From positions 124,001-188,000 of the forward strand of contig NZ_JAALCJ010000006.1 of assembly GCF_011078175.1 (NCBI RefSeq): a DNA stretch of 64,000 nt. Direction: 5' to 3'. This document shows positions 10,624-21,455 of this stretch, one piece after another. The DNA is from Enterobacter cloacae (GTDB taxonomy: Bacteria; Pseudomonadota; Gammaproteobacteria; Enterobacterales; Enterobacteriaceae). Both the position numbers and the translations under genes were made by a program. The first letter of the stretch is position 1; every line of letters begins with the position of its first letter. Under the pieces are notes generated by a model. The model did not search any database and was not told the origin of the DNA. It saw nothing but the letters and a program-made list of their open reading frames with translations.

Positions 10624-12855
10624 TTAGCCGCCGTGCAGACGACGCGCGTCAATCACATCCGGCACCTGGTTTAGTTTGCCGAGTACGCGGCCCAGCACCT
10701 GAAGGTTATAGATTTCGATAGTCATATCGATGGTGGCAAGCTGCTCGCGGGTATCGCTGCGGCTGGCAACGCCCAGCACGTTGACCTTCTCGTTGGCGAG
10801 AATGGTGGTGATGTCGCGCAGCAGGCCGCTGCGGTCGTTGGCAGTGACGCGTACCACCAGCGAGTAACCCGCCGAGTAGCTCTCCCCCCAGACGGCGTCC
10901 ACGATACGTTCTGGCGCATGCGATTGCAGCTCTGCAAGCTGATCGCAGTCGGAGCGGTGAATCGAAATCCCGCGCCCCTGGGTGATAAAGCCGACAATAT
11001 CGTCTCCCGGGATCGGCTGGCAGCAGCGGGCAATATGGTGCATGAGGTTACCCACGCCTTCAACCACCACGCGGCCATTGTCCTTGCTGCGCTGCTGCGG
11101 AGCGTAGGTTTTCTGCTGGAGCTGTTTCAGCGCGGCCGCATCCTGCTCTGCCGCGCTTGGCTTGTTGAACTGCGCTTGCAGGAAATTCACCATCTGGTTC
11201 AGGCGGATATCGCCGCCGCCAATCGCCGCTAACAGTTCGTCGAGCTCGTTGAAGTTGTAGCGAGGCAGCAGGAATTTCTCCGCCTCTTTCAGGCTTATCC
11301 CAATATGCTCCAGCTCGTCGTCAAGTATCTGGCGACCGGCAAGGATATTCTTGTCACGATCCTGCTTGCGGAACCAGGCGTGGATTTTAGAGCGCCCACG
11401 GCTGGTGGTAACGTAACCGAGGTTCGGATTCAGCCAGTCGCGGCTTGGGTTTGGCTGCTTCTGGGTGATGATTTCAATCTGATCGCCCATCTGGAGCTGG
11501 TAGGTAAACGGTACGATACGTCCGCCGATCTTCGCCCCGATGCAACGGTGCCCCACATCGCTGTGGATGTGGTAGGCGAAATCGAGCGGCGTGGAGCCTG
11601 CCGGCAAATCAACAACATCCCCTTTCGGGGTAAAGACGTAGACGCGATCGTCGAAGACCTGACTGCGCACTTCGTCGAGCATTTCGCCGGAGTCGGCCAT
11701 CTCTTCCTGCCACGCAATCAGCTTACGCAGCCAGGCGATACGATCCTCGTGACCCGAGCGCCCGCCTCCGGAGGTGCCTTCTTTGTATTTCCAGTGCGCC
11801 GCCACGCCCAGCTCGGCGTCTTCGTGCATCTGTTTGGTACGGATCTGAATTTCCACCGTTTTGCCGCCAGGGCCGAGCACCACGGTATGAATAGACTGAT
11901 AGCCGTTTGGTTTGGGGTTGGCGACGTAGTCATCGAACTCATCCGGCAGATGGCGGAAGTGAGTATGCACTATCCCCAGCGCGGCATAGCAGTCCTGGAG
12001 ACGCTCCGCCACGATACGCACCGCGCGCACGTCAAACAGTTCGTCAAAGGCGAGGTGTTTCTTCTGCATTTTGCGCCAGATGCTGTAGATGTGCTTCGGA
12101 CGCCCGTAGACCTCGGCGCGCACATTCTCCTCTTTCATCGACTGGCGCAGCCCGCTGACAAATTCCTCGATATAGTGCTCGCGGTCAATGCGGCGTTCGT
12201 GCAGCAGTTTTGCAATGCGTTTGTATTCCGCCGGATGCAGGTAGCGGAAGCAGTAATCTTCCAGCTCCCACTTTAGTTGCCCGATACCCAGACGGTTCGC
12301 CAGCGGCGCATAGATATTCGTACACTCTTTGGCGGCCAGGACGCGCTCGTCTTCCGGCGCATCCTTTACTTCGCGCAGATGGGCAACCCGTTCGGCCAGC
12401 TTGATAACCACGCAGCGGAAATCATCTACCATTGCCAGCAGCATGCGACGAACGTTATCCACCTGCTCGGAAGAGACAGAGTCCGTTTGCGCGGCTTTAA
12501 GCTGACGAATGGCGGCCATGTCACGCACGCCGTGGATGAGTGCCACGACGGACTGGCCGACGCTTTCACGCAGCACGTCTTCCGTCACCACATCAGCGTC
12601 CGCCAGTGGGAACAGCAGTGCGGCCTGTAGCGTTTCGATGTCCATGTTCAGCATGGAGAGAATTTCAACCATCTCCACGCCGCGCCACAACAGCAGTTCA
12701 GCGTCCGGATGCCCCTGCGTTGTGCGTAAACAATAGGCCCAGGTTTCGGTTAAGCGTTCACACGACTGCTGGCTGGAAATCCCCAGACTTGCGATCCATT
12801 TTTGAGGGTCAAACTCACCAGCTTTATTTAAATGTGCACTTCTTACCGCAACCAT
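10624..12855 (-). CDS. relA: GTP pyrophosphokinase RelA, (p)ppGpp synthetase I
   Basis: Ribosome-associated stringent-response enzyme that makes (p)ppGpp when uncharged tRNA accumulates. The 743-residue protein starts MVAVRSAHLNKAGEFDPQKW at 12855 behind a GGAGAGGACG ribosome-binding sequence; an upstream in-frame ATG adding seven residues was not used. Domains in order are a degenerate hydrolase domain (ALLFPLADADVV, lacking the HD pair of SpoT), the synthetase domain (YGRPKHIYSIWRKMQKK, FDVRAVRIVAERLQDCYA, PNGYQSIHTVVLGPGG), TGS (VYVFTPKGDVVDLPAGSTPL), helical and zinc-finger regions (HHIARCCQPIPGDDIVGF) and a C-terminal ACT domain (VVRVTANDRSGLLRDITTIL). Confidence 0.98.
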   Translation of the reverse strand: MVAVRSAHLNKAGEFDPQKWIASLGISSQQSCERLTETWAYCLRTTQGHPDAELLLWRGVEMVEILSMLNMDIETLQAALLFPLADADVVTEDVLRESVGQSVVALIHGVRDMAAIRQLKAAQTDSVSSEQVDNVRRMLLAMVDDFRCVVIKLAERVAHLREVKDAPEDERVLAAKECTNIYAPLANRLGIGQLKWELEDYCFRYLHPAEYKRIAKLLHERRIDREHYIEEFVSGLRQSMKEENVRAEVYGRPKHIYSIWRKMQKKHLAFDELFDVRAVRIVAERLQDCYAALGIVHTHFRHLPDEFDDYVANPKPNGYQSIHTVVLGPGGKTVEIQIRTKQMHEDAELGVAAHWKYKEGTSGGGRSGHEDRIAWLRKLIAWQEEMADSGEMLDEVRSQVFDDRVYVFTPKGDVVDLPAGSTPLDFAYHIHSDVGHRCIGAKIGGRIVPFTYQLQMGDQIEIITQKQPNPSRDWLNPNLGYVTTSRGRSKIHAWFRKQDRDKNILAGRQILDDELEHIGISLKEAEKFLLPRYNFNELDELLAAIGGGDIRLNQMVNFLQAQFNKPSAAEQDAAALKQLQQKTYAPQQRSKDNGRVVVEGVGNLMHHIARCCQPIPGDDIVGFITQGRGISIHRSDCDQLAELQSHAPERIVDAVWGESYSAGYSLVVRVTANDRSGLLRDITTILANEKVNVLGVASRSDTREQLATIDMTIEIYNLQVLGRVLGKLNQVPDVIDARRLHGG

Positions 12856-12906
12856 CGTCCTCTCCTTTAGGGACAAGGGCCTGTCGAAGTCGACAAGCCA
12901 AACTCA

Positions 12907-14205
12907 TTAGATGTGCTCGAACAACACCATCGATTCCAGATGTCCAGTGTGCGGGAACATGTCCAGCATTGCCAGACGCCGAATCTGGTAACCCCCGCTC
13001 AATAATGCTTCGCAGTCACGGGCAAGCGTCGCCGGATTACAGGAAACATAGACCACGCGTTCAGGCGCGAGTTTAATTATATGCGGCATCACGCCCGGCG
13101 CACCTGCGCGCGCCGGATCGAGCAGGATCTTATCAAAGCCCTGCTTAGCCCACGGTTGCTGAGTAACATCATCTTCGAGATTTTGAAGAAAGAATGTCAC
13201 ATTTTGCAAGCCGTTCTGTTGGGCGTTCTCCCGACCTTTTACGACCAGCGCCTCAACGCCTTCCACCCCGACCACGCTTGCTGCTTTACGGGCCAGCGGC
13301 AGGGTAAAGTTCCCCATACCGCAGAACAAATCGAGCACCCGATCGGAGGGTTGTACGTCAAGCCACGCCAGCGCGTTCGCCACCATCTGCTGGTTCACGC
13401 CGTCGTTAACCTGGATGAAATCCCGCGGGCTGAACGTTAAGCGTAGTCCGTCTGACGTATACCAGGGCGCTTCACCGGTGACCTGCTCAAGTATCTCGCT
13501 TTGCGGCGCGAGGAAAAGCGCCAGCTCATGAGAATGCGAAAAGCGTTCCAGTTTTTCGCGATCCGCCTTTGACAGCGGTGCGGTGTGGCGCAGCACCATC
13601 AGCGGGCCACTGTTGGCCAGCACCAGTTCGACATGGCCGAGCGAACGCACTCCTTCCAGCGATGCAAGACAGTGGTGCACGCCCGGGAGCAACGCCTCAA
13701 GATGGGGCACCAAAACAGGGCACTGCGTGATGGAGACGATATCGCTGGCGCCGGCTTTGCGAAAACCCATCTCCAGCCGCCCGGTTTTTGGCTGGTAGCT
13801 GAGGCTCAGGCGAGCGCGGCGACGGTAGCCCCAGGGCCGATCGGCAATGATGTCATTAACGTCGTGTCCGACCAGGCGAGCCAGCGCGCTGCTTTTACTT
13901 TTTTGCTGTAATTCTGTGCTGGCATGCTGTTGCTGACAGCCCCCACAGACGCCAAAATGGGGACAGCGAGGCGTCACGCGCGCCGGGCTATCATTAAGAC
14001 GGCGCTTGACCTGGCCGCGCGCATACTGACGTTTGTCTTCCGTCAGCGTAATATCTGCGCGTTCTCCTGGCAGCAAACCTGTGATAAACAGTGTCTTACC
14101 CTTGTGACGCGCCACCCCCTGTCCAAAAGGATCGAGGTCCGTGGCTTCAACAGTTATGATCTGACGCGTCGTCACGCGTCGTTTTGCAGAGTAGAATTGC
14201 GCCAT
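12907..14205 (-). CDS. rlmD: 23S rRNA (uracil-1939-C5)-methyltransferase RlmD
   Basis: Methylates U1939 of 23S rRNA using SAM. The 432-residue protein starts [21 protein letters not shown] long in-frame extension upstream was rejected because it is absent from the family and would cross into the barA control region. An N-terminal TRAM-like domain is followed by iron-sulfur cysteines in [10 protein letters not shown], the SAM site in [18 protein letters not shown], and the methyltransferase end motifs ILLDPARAG and [13 protein letters not shown] with the catalytic cysteine. It is divergent from barA across 57 bp and lies 51 bp upstream of relA on the same strand. Confidence 0.96.
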   Translation of the reverse strand: MAQFYSAKRRVTTRQIITVEATDLDPFGQGVARHKGKTLFITGLLPGERADITLTEDKRQYARGQVKRRLNDSPARVTPRCPHFGVCGGCQQQHASTELQQKSKSSALARLVGHDVNDIIADRPWGYRRRARLSLSYQPKTGRLEMGFRKAGASDIVSITQCPVLVPHLEALLPGVHHCLASLEGVRSLGHVELVLANSGPLMVLRHTAPLSKADREKLERFSHSHELALFLAPQSEILEQVTGEAPWYTSDGLRLTFSPRDFIQVNDGVNQQMVANALAWLDVQPSDRVLDLFCGMGNFTLPLARKAASVVGVEGVEALVVKGRENAQQNGLQNVTFFLQNLEDDVTQQPWAKQGFDKILLDPARAGAPGVMPHIIKLAPERVVYVSCNPATLARDCEALLSGGYQIRRLAMLDMFPHTGHLESMVLFEHI

Positions 14206-14262
14206 CGCCGAGATTGTTCTCAAATAAACATAATTAGCCTGATTGTCCCATAACGGAACTCC

Positions 14263-17022
14263 ATGACCAACTACAGCCTGCGCGCGCGCATGATGATTTT
14301 GATCCTCGCACCTACCGTTCTCATCGGTTTGCTGCTGAGCATTTTCTTTGTGGTGCATCGCTATAACGATTTGCAGAGACAGCTTGAAGACGCCGGGGCC
14401 AGCATCATCGAACCGCTGGCTGTCTCCAGCGAGTACGGCATGAACCTGCAAAATCGTGAATCCATTGGTCAGTTAATTAGCGTGCTGCACCGCCGTCATT
14501 CAGAGATCGTGCGCGCCATTTCCGTTTACGATGAACATAACCGCCTTTTCGTTACCTCGAATTTCCATCTGGATCCGACGTCGCTGAAAATTCCGGAAGG
14601 TACCCCCTTCCCGCGTCATCTTACGGTGCTACGGCGCGGCGATATCATGATCCTACGCACGCCGATTATCTCCGAAAGCTATTCACCCGATGAATCCGCC
14701 CAGTCCGATGCGAAGTCCAGCAATAATATGCTGGGATATGTGGCGCTGGAGCTGGATCTCAAGTCGGTGCGACTTCAGCAGTACAAAGAAATTTTCATAT
14801 CCGGCGTGATGATGCTGTTCTGTATTGGCATTGCGCTGATCTTCGGCTGGCGACTGATGCGCGACGTCACGGGGCCTATCCGCAACATGGTGAATACCGT
14901 TGACCGGATCCGCCGGGGTCAGCTCGACAGCCGCGTGGAAGGCTTTATGCTCGGCGAGCTGGATATGCTAAAAAACGGCATCAACTCAATGGCGATGTCG
15001 CTGGCGGCTTATCACGAAGAGATGCAGCACAACGTTGACCAGGCCACCTCTGACCTGCGCGAAACGCTGGAACAGATGGAGATCCAGAACGTGGAGCTGG
15101 ATCTGGCGAAAAAACGCGCTCAGGAGGCAGCGCGTATTAAGTCGGAGTTCCTGGCGAACATGTCGCACGAGCTGCGAACGCCGCTGAACGGGGTGATTGG
15201 CTTCACCCGCCTGACGCTCAAAAGCGAGCTGAACCCGACCCAGCGTGACCACCTGCATACCATCGAACGATCGGCTAACAACCTGCTGACCATTATCAAC
15301 GACGTGCTGGACTTCTCGAAGCTGGAAGCGGGCAAGCTGATTCTGGAGAGTATCCCCTTCCCGCTGCGCAGCACGCTGGATGACGTGGTCACGCTTCTTG
15401 CCCACTCATCGCATGATAAGGGTCTGGAACTGACGCTCAATATTAAAAATGATGTGCCGGACAACGTCATTGGCGACCCGCTACGCCTGCAACAGGTCAT
15501 TACCAATCTGGTGGGCAACGCGATTAAGTTCACCGAAAGCGGCAACATCGACATTCTGGTCGAAAAAAGGTCACTCAGTAATAATAAAGTCCAGATTGAA
15601 GTTCAGATCCGGGATACCGGCATCGGTATTCCGGAGCGCGATCAGACGCGTCTTTTCCAGGCGTTCCGCCAGGCCGATGCGAGCATTTCCCGTCGTCACG
15701 GCGGAACGGGCCTGGGGCTGGTGATCACCCAAAAGCTGGTGAAAGAGATGGGAGGCGATATCTCCTTCCACAGCCAGCCTAACCGGGGCTCAACCTTCTG
15801 GTTCCATATCAATCTTGATCTTAACCCGAACGTGCAGACTGACGGTCCGGTCACCGGCTGCCTGAAAGGGATGCGTCTGGCCTACGTGGAACCGAACGCT
15901 GCGGCGGCGCAGTGTACACTGGATATATTAAGCAGCACGCCGCTGGAGGTCATCTACAGCCCGACCTTCTCCGCGCTGGCGAACGATCATTACGATATCC
16001 TCTTGTTGGGTATTCCGGTAACGTTTACCGGAGAACTGACCATGCAGCAGGAACGCCTGGCGAAAGCGGCCTCAATGACGGACTACCTGCTGCTGGCGCT
16101 GCCGTGCCACGCCCAAATCAACGCCGAAGAGCTGAAAAACGACGGGGCGGCGGCGTGCCTGCTGAAACCCCTCACGGCCACACGACTGTTACCTGCGTTG
16201 ACCGAGTATTGTCGTCTGACGCATCAGTCCCTGCCGCTGGAGAATGACGAACATAAGCTGCCGATGACGGTGATGGCCGTGGACGACAACCCGGCGAACC
16301 TGAAGCTGATTGGCGTGCTGCTTGAGGATCAGGTTCAGCACGTTGAGCTGTGTACCAGCGGCGCCGAAGCCGTGGAACAAGCCAAACAGATGCAGTTCGA
16401 CCTGATCCTGATGGATATTCAGATGCCAGGCATGGATGGCATCCGCGCCTGCGAGTTGATTCGTCAGCTTCCGCACCAGCAGCAGACGCCGGTGATTGCC
16501 GTGACGGCGCACGCGATGGCGGGTCAAAAAGAGAAATTGCTGGGTGCGGGCATGAACGATTATCTGGCGAAACCGATCGACGAAGAGAAGCTGCGCAGCC
16601 TGCTGCTGCGCTACAAGCCGGGGCACATTGGCGGGACATACACCATTACAGCTGAATCGCCGGAAATCAGCGTTAACCAGAATGCCACGTTTGACTGGCA
16701 ACTGGCGCTGCGGCAGGCGGCGGGCAAACCCGATCTGGCCCGCGATATGCTGCAAATGCTGGTGGACTTCCTGCCTGAGATTCGTAACAAGGTTGAAGAA
16801 CAGCTGGTAGGTGAAAACCCTGAAGGACTGCTGGAAGCCATTCATAAACTGCACGGCAGCTGCGGCTACAGCGGCGTACCGCGGTTGAAAAATCTCTGCC
16901 AGCTGCTTGAACAGCAGCTCCGCGCGGGTACGCCAGAATCCGATCTCGAACCGGAGTTCCTGGAGCTGCTGGACGAGATGGACAACGTGACGCGGGAAGC
17001 AATGAAGGTGTTGGGGAGCTAA
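14263..17022 (+). CDS. barA: Two-component hybrid sensor histidine kinase BarA
   Basis: Tripartite sensor kinase that phosphorylates UvrY, which activates csrB and csrC; in E. coli it responds to acetate and formate. The 919-residue inner-membrane protein has TM1 at about residues 9-31, a periplasmic loop to about 170, TM2 at about 175-195 and a HAMP linker. Then come HisKA with H302 in [11 protein letters not shown], HATPase ([30 protein letters not shown]), a degenerate receiver-like region at about 530-655, a true receiver with D718 in [13 protein letters not shown], and a C-terminal HPt domain with H861 in [11 protein letters not shown]. All phosphorelay residues are intact. csrB lies about 8 kb downstream in this window. 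Confidence 0.98.
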   Translation: MTNYSLRARMMILILAPTVLIGLLLSIFFVVHRYNDLQRQLEDAGASIIEPLAVSSEYGMNLQNRESIGQLISVLHRRHSEIVRAISVYDEHNRLFVTSNFHLDPTSLKIPEGTPFPRHLTVLRRGDIMILRTPIISESYSPDESAQSDAKSSNNMLGYVALELDLKSVRLQQYKEIFISGVMMLFCIGIALIFGWRLMRDVTGPIRNMVNTVDRIRRGQLDSRVEGFMLGELDMLKNGINSMAMSLAAYHEEMQHNVDQATSDLRETLEQMEIQNVELDLAKKRAQEAARIKSEFLANMSHELRTPLNGVIGFTRLTLKSELNPTQRDHLHTIERSANNLLTIINDVLDFSKLEAGKLILESIPFPLRSTLDDVVTLLAHSSHDKGLELTLNIKNDVPDNVIGDPLRLQQVITNLVGNAIKFTESGNIDILVEKRSLSNNKVQIEVQIRDTGIGIPERDQTRLFQAFRQADASISRRHGGTGLGLVITQKLVKEMGGDISFHSQPNRGSTFWFHINLDLNPNVQTDGPVTGCLKGMRLAYVEPNAAAAQCTLDILSSTPLEVIYSPTFSALANDHYDILLLGIPVTFTGELTMQQERLAKAASMTDYLLLALPCHAQINAEELKNDGAAACLLKPLTATRLLPALTEYCRLTHQSLPLENDEHKLPMTVMAVDDNPANLKLIGVLLEDQVQHVELCTSGAEAVEQAKQMQFDLILMDIQMPGMDGIRACELIRQLPHQQQTPVIAVTAHAMAGQKEKLLGAGMNDYLAKPIDEEKLRSLLLRYKPGHIGGTYTITAESPEISVNQNATFDWQLALRQAAGKPDLARDMLQMLVDFLPEIRNKVEEQLVGENPEGLLEAIHKLHGSCGYSGVPRLKNLCQLLEQQLRAGTPESDLEPEFLELLDEMDNVTREAMKVLGS

Positions 17023-17029
17023 GACAAAA

Positions 17030-17055
17030 GCCCGGTGGTGCTTCGCATACCGGGC
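17030..17055. repeat. Palindrome just after barA
   Basis: gcccggtggtgcttcgcat followed by accgggc forms a stem loop eight bases after the barA stop. It resembles the REP-type elements elsewhere in the window but is shorter. No T-run follows, so it is more likely a 3'-end-protecting hairpin than an intrinsic terminator. Confidence 0.55.
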
Positions 17056-17447
17056 CAACGATTACGGGTGCAGCCTGATACCCTCACTCCCACGGGGAGA
17101 GGGTCCCCGGTAATTTGAAAGCAAAAGCGATAACGTTGCCTTCAGAATAGCTAAGGGCTTTTAGCGATGCCTCGGTCCGGCTATAAATCGCTGAGGCGTT
17201 TGCCTTCCGGCCGGGGCGAGGCGCAGGGATGCGCCGAGAGGGCGGGCTTTACAGGGATGTTACCTCCGCCCGTCCCCAATAAGCCGGAAGGAATAAGCCG
17301 AAGGCACCGCGAAGCGGCGATTTTCCGCCGGAAGCCCGGGTCGCCAGGGTGGTGGCGACTGAGTCACCCTGGCACGTTCACTGGTCATGTCGTGACAGAG
17401 TAGCAGGGAACATAAAGTGAACGGGATGACCACCAGAGCCGTATGCT
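17056..17447. other. Unrecognised GC-rich palindromic intergenic segment
   Basis: About 390 bp between barA and the 94-bp repeat hold no convincing gene. The part up to 17106 includes ctcccacggggag, related to the CCCTCTCC hairpins elsewhere. From 17165 the sequence becomes GC-rich with several inverted repeats: GCCAGGGTG (17343-17351) with CACCCTGGC (17365-17373), and gccttccggc near 17200 with gccggaagg near 17283. A 78-codon frame at 17167-17403 has no ribosome-binding site, an arginine- and proline-rich composition and no recognisable motif. It may be a structured RNA, a degraded mobile fragment or an intergenic repeat. I cannot name it. Confidence 0.5.
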
Positions 17448-17540
17448 CCCCCTCACCCCAGCCCTCTCCCTCAAGGGAGAGGGGGCCGTCCGTGCAGGCA
17501 TTATTTTGTGGGGATCCCTCAGCCCACGGGGAGAAGGAGA
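17448..17540. repeat. Copy A of a dispersed ~94-bp repeat
   Basis: Begins cccctcaccccagccctctc, contains the perfect hairpin CCCTCTCCC-tcaa-GGGAGAGGG (17462-17483), and after a less conserved middle has ttgtggggatccctcagcc and a purine-rich end. Copy B is at 58248-58341. It abuts the 3' end of garK, with the garK stop two bases beyond. Confidence 0.8.
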
Positions 17541-17541
17541 A

Positions 17542-18681
17542 CTACATTCCCTGTCCCACCTTCAGCACCGCCGCAATATTCCTTGCGGCCATCTGCACAT
17601 TCTGTTGCGCATTTTCCAGCGCATCCTCCAGCGAGCAGATGGTGTAAATCACACTGAATACGGCGTCCAGTCCGTGCTCATGCACTACGCCAACATCCGC
17701 CGTCAGGCTGCCGGCAATGCCGATAACCGGCTTGTTATAGCGTTTCGCTACTCTCGCCACGCCAACGGGCACTTTGCCGTGGATCGTTTGGCTGTCGATA
17801 CGCCCTTCGCCTGTGATAACCAGATCGGCATCCGCGACCTGTTCTTCAAGATGCAGGGCATCGGTGACAATCTCAATCCCCTGACGGAGCTGTGCGCCGC
17901 AAAATGCATACAGCGCTGCCCCCATTCCGCCAGCCGCACCGCCGCCCGCCAGGTTTAAGACGTCAATATCCAGATCCCGGGCGATAATTTTTGCGTAATG
18001 CGCAAGCGCGTTGTCCAGCGTCCTGACCATTTCCGGCGTCGCCCCTTTCTGCGGACCAAATACCGAAGAAGCGCCAGTTTCGCCGATCAGGGGGTTGGTT
18101 ACATCGCAGGCCACTTCAATTCGACAGTCTGCCAGCCGCTTATCCAGCCCGCTAAGATCGATATGCGCAAGGCTTGCCAGTTCGCCGCCGCCCGGCCCAA
18201 CGGGCTGCGCTTTCGCATCCAGCAGTTTTACGCCCAGCGCCTGCACCATGCCTGCGCCACCGTCATTGGTCGCGCTGCCTCCAATGCCAATAATGATATG
18301 CTTAACGCCCGCATCCAGCGCATGACGGATCAGTTCCCCGGTTCCCCAAGAGGTGGTGATTAACGGGTTACGCTTTGCGGGAGCAACAAGCTCCAGACCG
18401 CTCGCTGCCGCCATCTCGATAAACGCGCTTTTCCCGTCTCCGGATAACCCGAAAAATCCTTCCACGCGTTCACCCAAAGGCCCGGTAACGGGAACATGGA
18501 CAAGACGCCCATGCGTGGCTGCCACCATCGCTTCCACCGTCCCTTCGCCACCATCGGCAACCGGTAATTTGACATAGTCCGCTGACGGGAAAATGTCGCG
18601 AAAACCGACCTCTATCGCTGTCGCCACCTCCAGCGCGCTCAAGCTTTCCTTATACGAGTCCGGAGCGATAACAATTTTCAT
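17542..18681 (-). CDS. garK: Glycerate 2-kinase (GarK type)
   Basis: Phosphorylates D-glycerate to 2-phosphoglycerate, the last step of glucarate/galactarate breakdown, after aldolase and tartronate semialdehyde reductase. The 379-residue protein starts MKIVIAPDSYKESLSALEVA and has the family blocks PVADGGEGTVEAMVAATHGR, IEMAAASGLELVAP, IIIGIGGSATNDGGAGMVQA, ACDVTNPLIG and LVITGEGRIDSQTIHGKVP. E. coli has two such enzymes, GarK and GlxK. This protein has features of both, and its place after gudD favours the glucarate role. It is 77 bp downstream of gudD, probably the last gene of the gud operon. E. coli keeps garK elsewhere, in garPLRK. Confidence 0.88.
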   Translation of the reverse strand: MKIVIAPDSYKESLSALEVATAIEVGFRDIFPSADYVKLPVADGGEGTVEAMVAATHGRLVHVPVTGPLGERVEGFFGLSGDGKSAFIEMAAASGLELVAPAKRNPLITTSWGTGELIRHALDAGVKHIIIGIGGSATNDGGAGMVQALGVKLLDAKAQPVGPGGGELASLAHIDLSGLDKRLADCRIEVACDVTNPLIGETGASSVFGPQKGATPEMVRTLDNALAHYAKIIARDLDIDVLNLAGGGAAGGMGAALYAFCGAQLRQGIEIVTDALHLEEQVADADLVITGEGRIDSQTIHGKVPVGVARVAKRYNKPVIGIAGSLTADVGVVHEHGLDAVFSVIYTICSLEDALENAQQNVQMAARNIAAVLKVGQGM

Positions 18682-18727
18682 AAGCCATCCTTACGCATGT
18701 TAGTTACGTTAAGCATACACCACGTAA

Positions 18728-18751
18728 GGGACCGCCTATGGGAGCGGTCCC
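18728..18751 (-). repeat. Stem-loop in the gudD-garK gap
   Basis: GGGACCGC (18728-18735) and GCGGTCCC (18744-18751) pair perfectly around an 8-base loop. No T-run follows on the minus strand, so it is more likely an RNA-processing or stabilising hairpin that separates gudD from garK levels than a full terminator. Confidence 0.55.
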
Positions 18752-18758
18752 AATGCGC

Positions 18759-20096
18759 TTATCGTACCATGCACGGACGTTTATTGTCGAATGTCCACTC
18801 TGGGATCAGGTATTGCATCGCCAGCGCGTCATCACGCGCGCCCAGGCCGTGTTTTTGGTACAGCTCGTGCGCTTTCATGACCTGATCCATATCCAGCTCA
18901 ACGCCCAGACCCGGCGTGGCGGGAACCTGCACCATACCTCCCTTGATCTCAAACGGCCGTTTGGTCAGGCGCTGGTTGCCCTCCTGCCAGATCCAGTGGG
19001 TGTCGATGGCGGTAATGTTGCCCGGCGCAGCGGCCGCCACGTGGGTGAACATCGCCAGCGAGATATCGAAGTGGTTGTTGGAGTGCGAGCCCCAGGTCAG
19101 GCCAAACTCGTGGCACATCTGCGCCACGCGAACCGAGCCCTGCATCGTCCAGAAGTGCGGATCTGCCAGCGGAATATCCACCGATTGCAGCGAGAGCGTG
19201 TGCCCCATCTGGCGCCAGTCGGTCGCGATCATGTTCGTAGCGGTCGGCAGGCCGGTGGCACGACGGAACTCCGCCATCACTTCCCGGCCGGAGAAGCCCT
19301 GCTCTGCGCCGCACGGATCTTCTGCGTAGGCAAGCACGCCTTTGAGCTGCTTACCGATTTTTATCGCCTCATCAAGCGACCAGGCACCGTTCGGATCCAG
19401 CGTGACGCGCGCCTGGGGGAAGCGCTTCGCCAGCGCGGCGATCGCCTCTGCTTCTTCTTCACCCGCCAGCACGCCGCCCTTTAGCTTAAAGTCATTAAAG
19501 CCGTATTTTTCATACGCGGCTTCCGCCAGGCGCACCACCGCGTCCGGGTTCATCGCTTCCTCATGGCGTACACGATACCAGTCGCATTTTTCGTCCGGCT
19601 GGCTCTGGTACGGCAGCGGGGTGAGTTTGCGATTGCCGATAAAGAACAGGTAGCCAAGCATTTCCACTTCGCTGCGCTGTTGGCCGTCTCCCAGCAGGGA
19701 AGCGACATTGACGCCCAAATGCTGGCCTAACAGATCCAGCATCGCGGCTTCAATGCCCGTGACCACGTGGATAGTGGTACGCAGGTCAAACGTTTGCAGA
19801 CCACGGCCACTCGCATCACGATCGGCAAAAGTAGTACGCACGCTCGTCAGCACATTTTTGTACTCGCCCAGCGTTTTCCCCACCACCAGCGGAATGGCAT
19901 CCTCCAGCGTTTTACGGATCTTCTCCCCGCCCGGGATTTCACCAACACCGGTATGCCCTGAGTTGTCCTTGATTACCACGATATTACGGGTGAAAAACGG
20001 CGCATGGGCGCCACTCAGGTTCATCAACATGCTGTCATGTCCCGCGACGGGAATGATTTGCATGGAGGTGACGACAGGGGTAGAAAATGTGCTCAT
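18759..20096 (-). CDS. gudD: Glucarate dehydratase
   Basis: Dehydrates D-glucarate (and L-idarate) to 5-keto-4-deoxy-D-glucarate. The 445-residue enolase-superfamily protein matches E. coli GudD closely. The active-site lysines are in [15 protein letters not shown] (about residues 203-207), metal ligands lie in TLDPNGAW and [11 protein letters not shown], and the general-base histidine is in [17 protein letters not shown] near residue 339. It ends [20 protein letters not shown] and a short tail. The gene starts 15 bp after gudX and is in the same operon. Confidence 0.97.
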   Translation of the reverse strand: MSTFSTPVVTSMQIIPVAGHDSMLMNLSGAHAPFFTRNIVVIKDNSGHTGVGEIPGGEKIRKTLEDAIPLVVGKTLGEYKNVLTSVRTTFADRDASGRGLQTFDLRTTIHVVTGIEAAMLDLLGQHLGVNVASLLGDGQQRSEVEMLGYLFFIGNRKLTPLPYQSQPDEKCDWYRVRHEEAMNPDAVVRLAEAAYEKYGFNDFKLKGGVLAGEEEAEAIAALAKRFPQARVTLDPNGAWSLDEAIKIGKQLKGVLAYAEDPCGAEQGFSGREVMAEFRRATGLPTATNMIATDWRQMGHTLSLQSVDIPLADPHFWTMQGSVRVAQMCHEFGLTWGSHSNNHFDISLAMFTHVAAAAPGNITAIDTHWIWQEGNQRLTKRPFEIKGGMVQVPATPGLGVELDMDQVMKAHELYQKHGLGARDDALAMQYLIPEWTFDNKRPCMVR

Positions 20097-20111
20097 TGTT
20101 CGATCCTTTTA

Positions 20112-21455
20112 TCAGTGACGTCCAAATACAGGGCGCTTACGGTCAAATGTCCAGCCGGGGATAAGGTACTGCATCGGACCTGCGTCATTGCGCGCGCCGC
20201 CCGGCAGTTTTTTATACGCTTCATGCGCCTTGTGGATCTGATCCCAGTCAAGCTCCACGCCCAGCCCCGGCGCATCCGGTACGGCAATTTTGCCGTTTTT
20301 GATTTCAAGTGGATTTTTGGTCAGGCGCGCTTCGCCTTCCTGCCAGATCCAGTGCGTATCGATAGCGGTCGGGTTGCCCGGCGCCGCCGCGCCAACGTGG
20401 GTAAACATCGCCAGCGAAATGTCAAAATGGTTATTGGAGTGACAGCCCCAGGTGAGCCCCCAGTCATCGCACAGCTGCGCTACGCGCACCGCCCCGGAAA
20501 GGGTCCAGAAGTGCGGGTCCGCCAGCGGAATATCCACCGCATTCAGCATTACCGCATGGCCCATTTCGCGCCAGTTGGTGGCAATCATGTTGGTCGCAAC
20601 TGGCAGCCCGGTAGCGCGGCGGAATTCGGCCATCACCTCGCGCCCAGAAAAACCCTGTTCGGCGCCGCACGGGTCTTCCGCGTAGGTCAACACGTCGCCC
20701 AGCCCTTTGCAAAGCGTAATAGCTTCATCCAGCAGCCACGCGCCGTTCGGATCGACGGTGATGCGTGCCTCCGGGAAGCGTTTTTTCAACGCGCGCACGC
20801 TGTCAATCTCCTGCTCGCCCGGCAGAACGCCGCCTTTCAGCTTGAAGTCTCTAAAGCCGTAGCGATCCTGCGCCGCCTCTGCCAGGCGTACCACCGCCTC
20901 GCCAGAGAGTGCTTCCTGATGACGCAGGTGATACCACTCGTGGCTGCCCGGCGAGCGTTCCAGATACGGCAGATCGGTTTTAGTCCTGTCGCCAACGTAG
21001 AACAGATAACCCAGTACCGTTACCGCCTCACGCTGTTTGCCTGGCCCCAGCAGTTCGCAGACCGGCACGCTCAGTGCCTTACCGAGTAAATCGAGAAGAG
21101 CGGCCTCCAGCGCCGCCACTGCGTTAACGCGCAGTTCAAACGTCCAGGCGCCTTTACCGAAGGTATCAAAATCTGCCGACTGATTGCCCTTATGCACCCG
21201 CTGAACCACCTTATTCAGACGAGCCACTTCCTGCCCAACCACCTGCGGGATTGCATCGACCAGCGTCTGGTATATCACCTCTCCGCCAGGCGCTTCCCCA
21301 ACACCGGTATTCCCTGCGCTGTCGGTCAGCACCACGATATTGCGGGTGAACCAGGCGTTATGCGCGCCACCAATGTTGAGCAGCATACTGTCCTGCCCCG
21401 CCACCGGGATGACCTTCATCTCTGTCACGATCGGGCTTGATTGCGTTGTCATCAT
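20112..21455 (-). CDS. gudX: Glucarate dehydratase-related protein GudX
   Basis: Paralogue of GudD; the E. coli protein has low glucarate dehydratase activity and its physiological substrate is unclear. The 447-residue protein starts [20 protein letters not shown] and keeps the GudD core: [48 protein letters not shown] and [17 protein letters not shown], where GudD has GSHSNN. Both lysines and the active-site histidine remain, so catalysis is plausible. The start overlaps the gudP stop by 4 nt (ATGA). The alternative start one codon later is equally possible. Confidence 0.95.
   Translation of the reverse strand: MMTTQSSPIVTEMKVIPVAGQDSMLLNIGGAHNAWFTRNIVVLTDSAGNTGVGEAPGGEVIYQTLVDAIPQVVGQEVARLNKVVQRVHKGNQSADFDTFGKGAWTFELRVNAVAALEAALLDLLGKALSVPVCELLGPGKQREAVTVLGYLFYVGDRTKTDLPYLERSPGSHEWYHLRHQEALSGEAVVRLAEAAQDRYGFRDFKLKGGVLPGEQEIDSVRALKKRFPEARITVDPNGAWLLDEAITLCKGLGDVLTYAEDPCGAEQGFSGREVMAEFRRATGLPVATNMIATNWREMGHAVMLNAVDIPLADPHFWTLSGAVRVAQLCDDWGLTWGCHSNNHFDISLAMFTHVGAAAPGNPTAIDTHWIWQEGEARLTKNPLEIKNGKIAVPDAPGLGVELDWDQIHKAHEAYKKLPGGARNDAGPMQYLIPGWTFDRKRPVFGRH

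Noticed and set aside
11305..12276. Open frame of 323 codons antisense to relA
   Set aside because: Fully inside a conserved gene on the other strand, with no start signal.
17167..17403. 78-codon frame in the barA-garK gap
   Set aside because: No ribosome-binding site, no motif, and the sequence is dominated by inverted repeats, so it is treated as non-coding.
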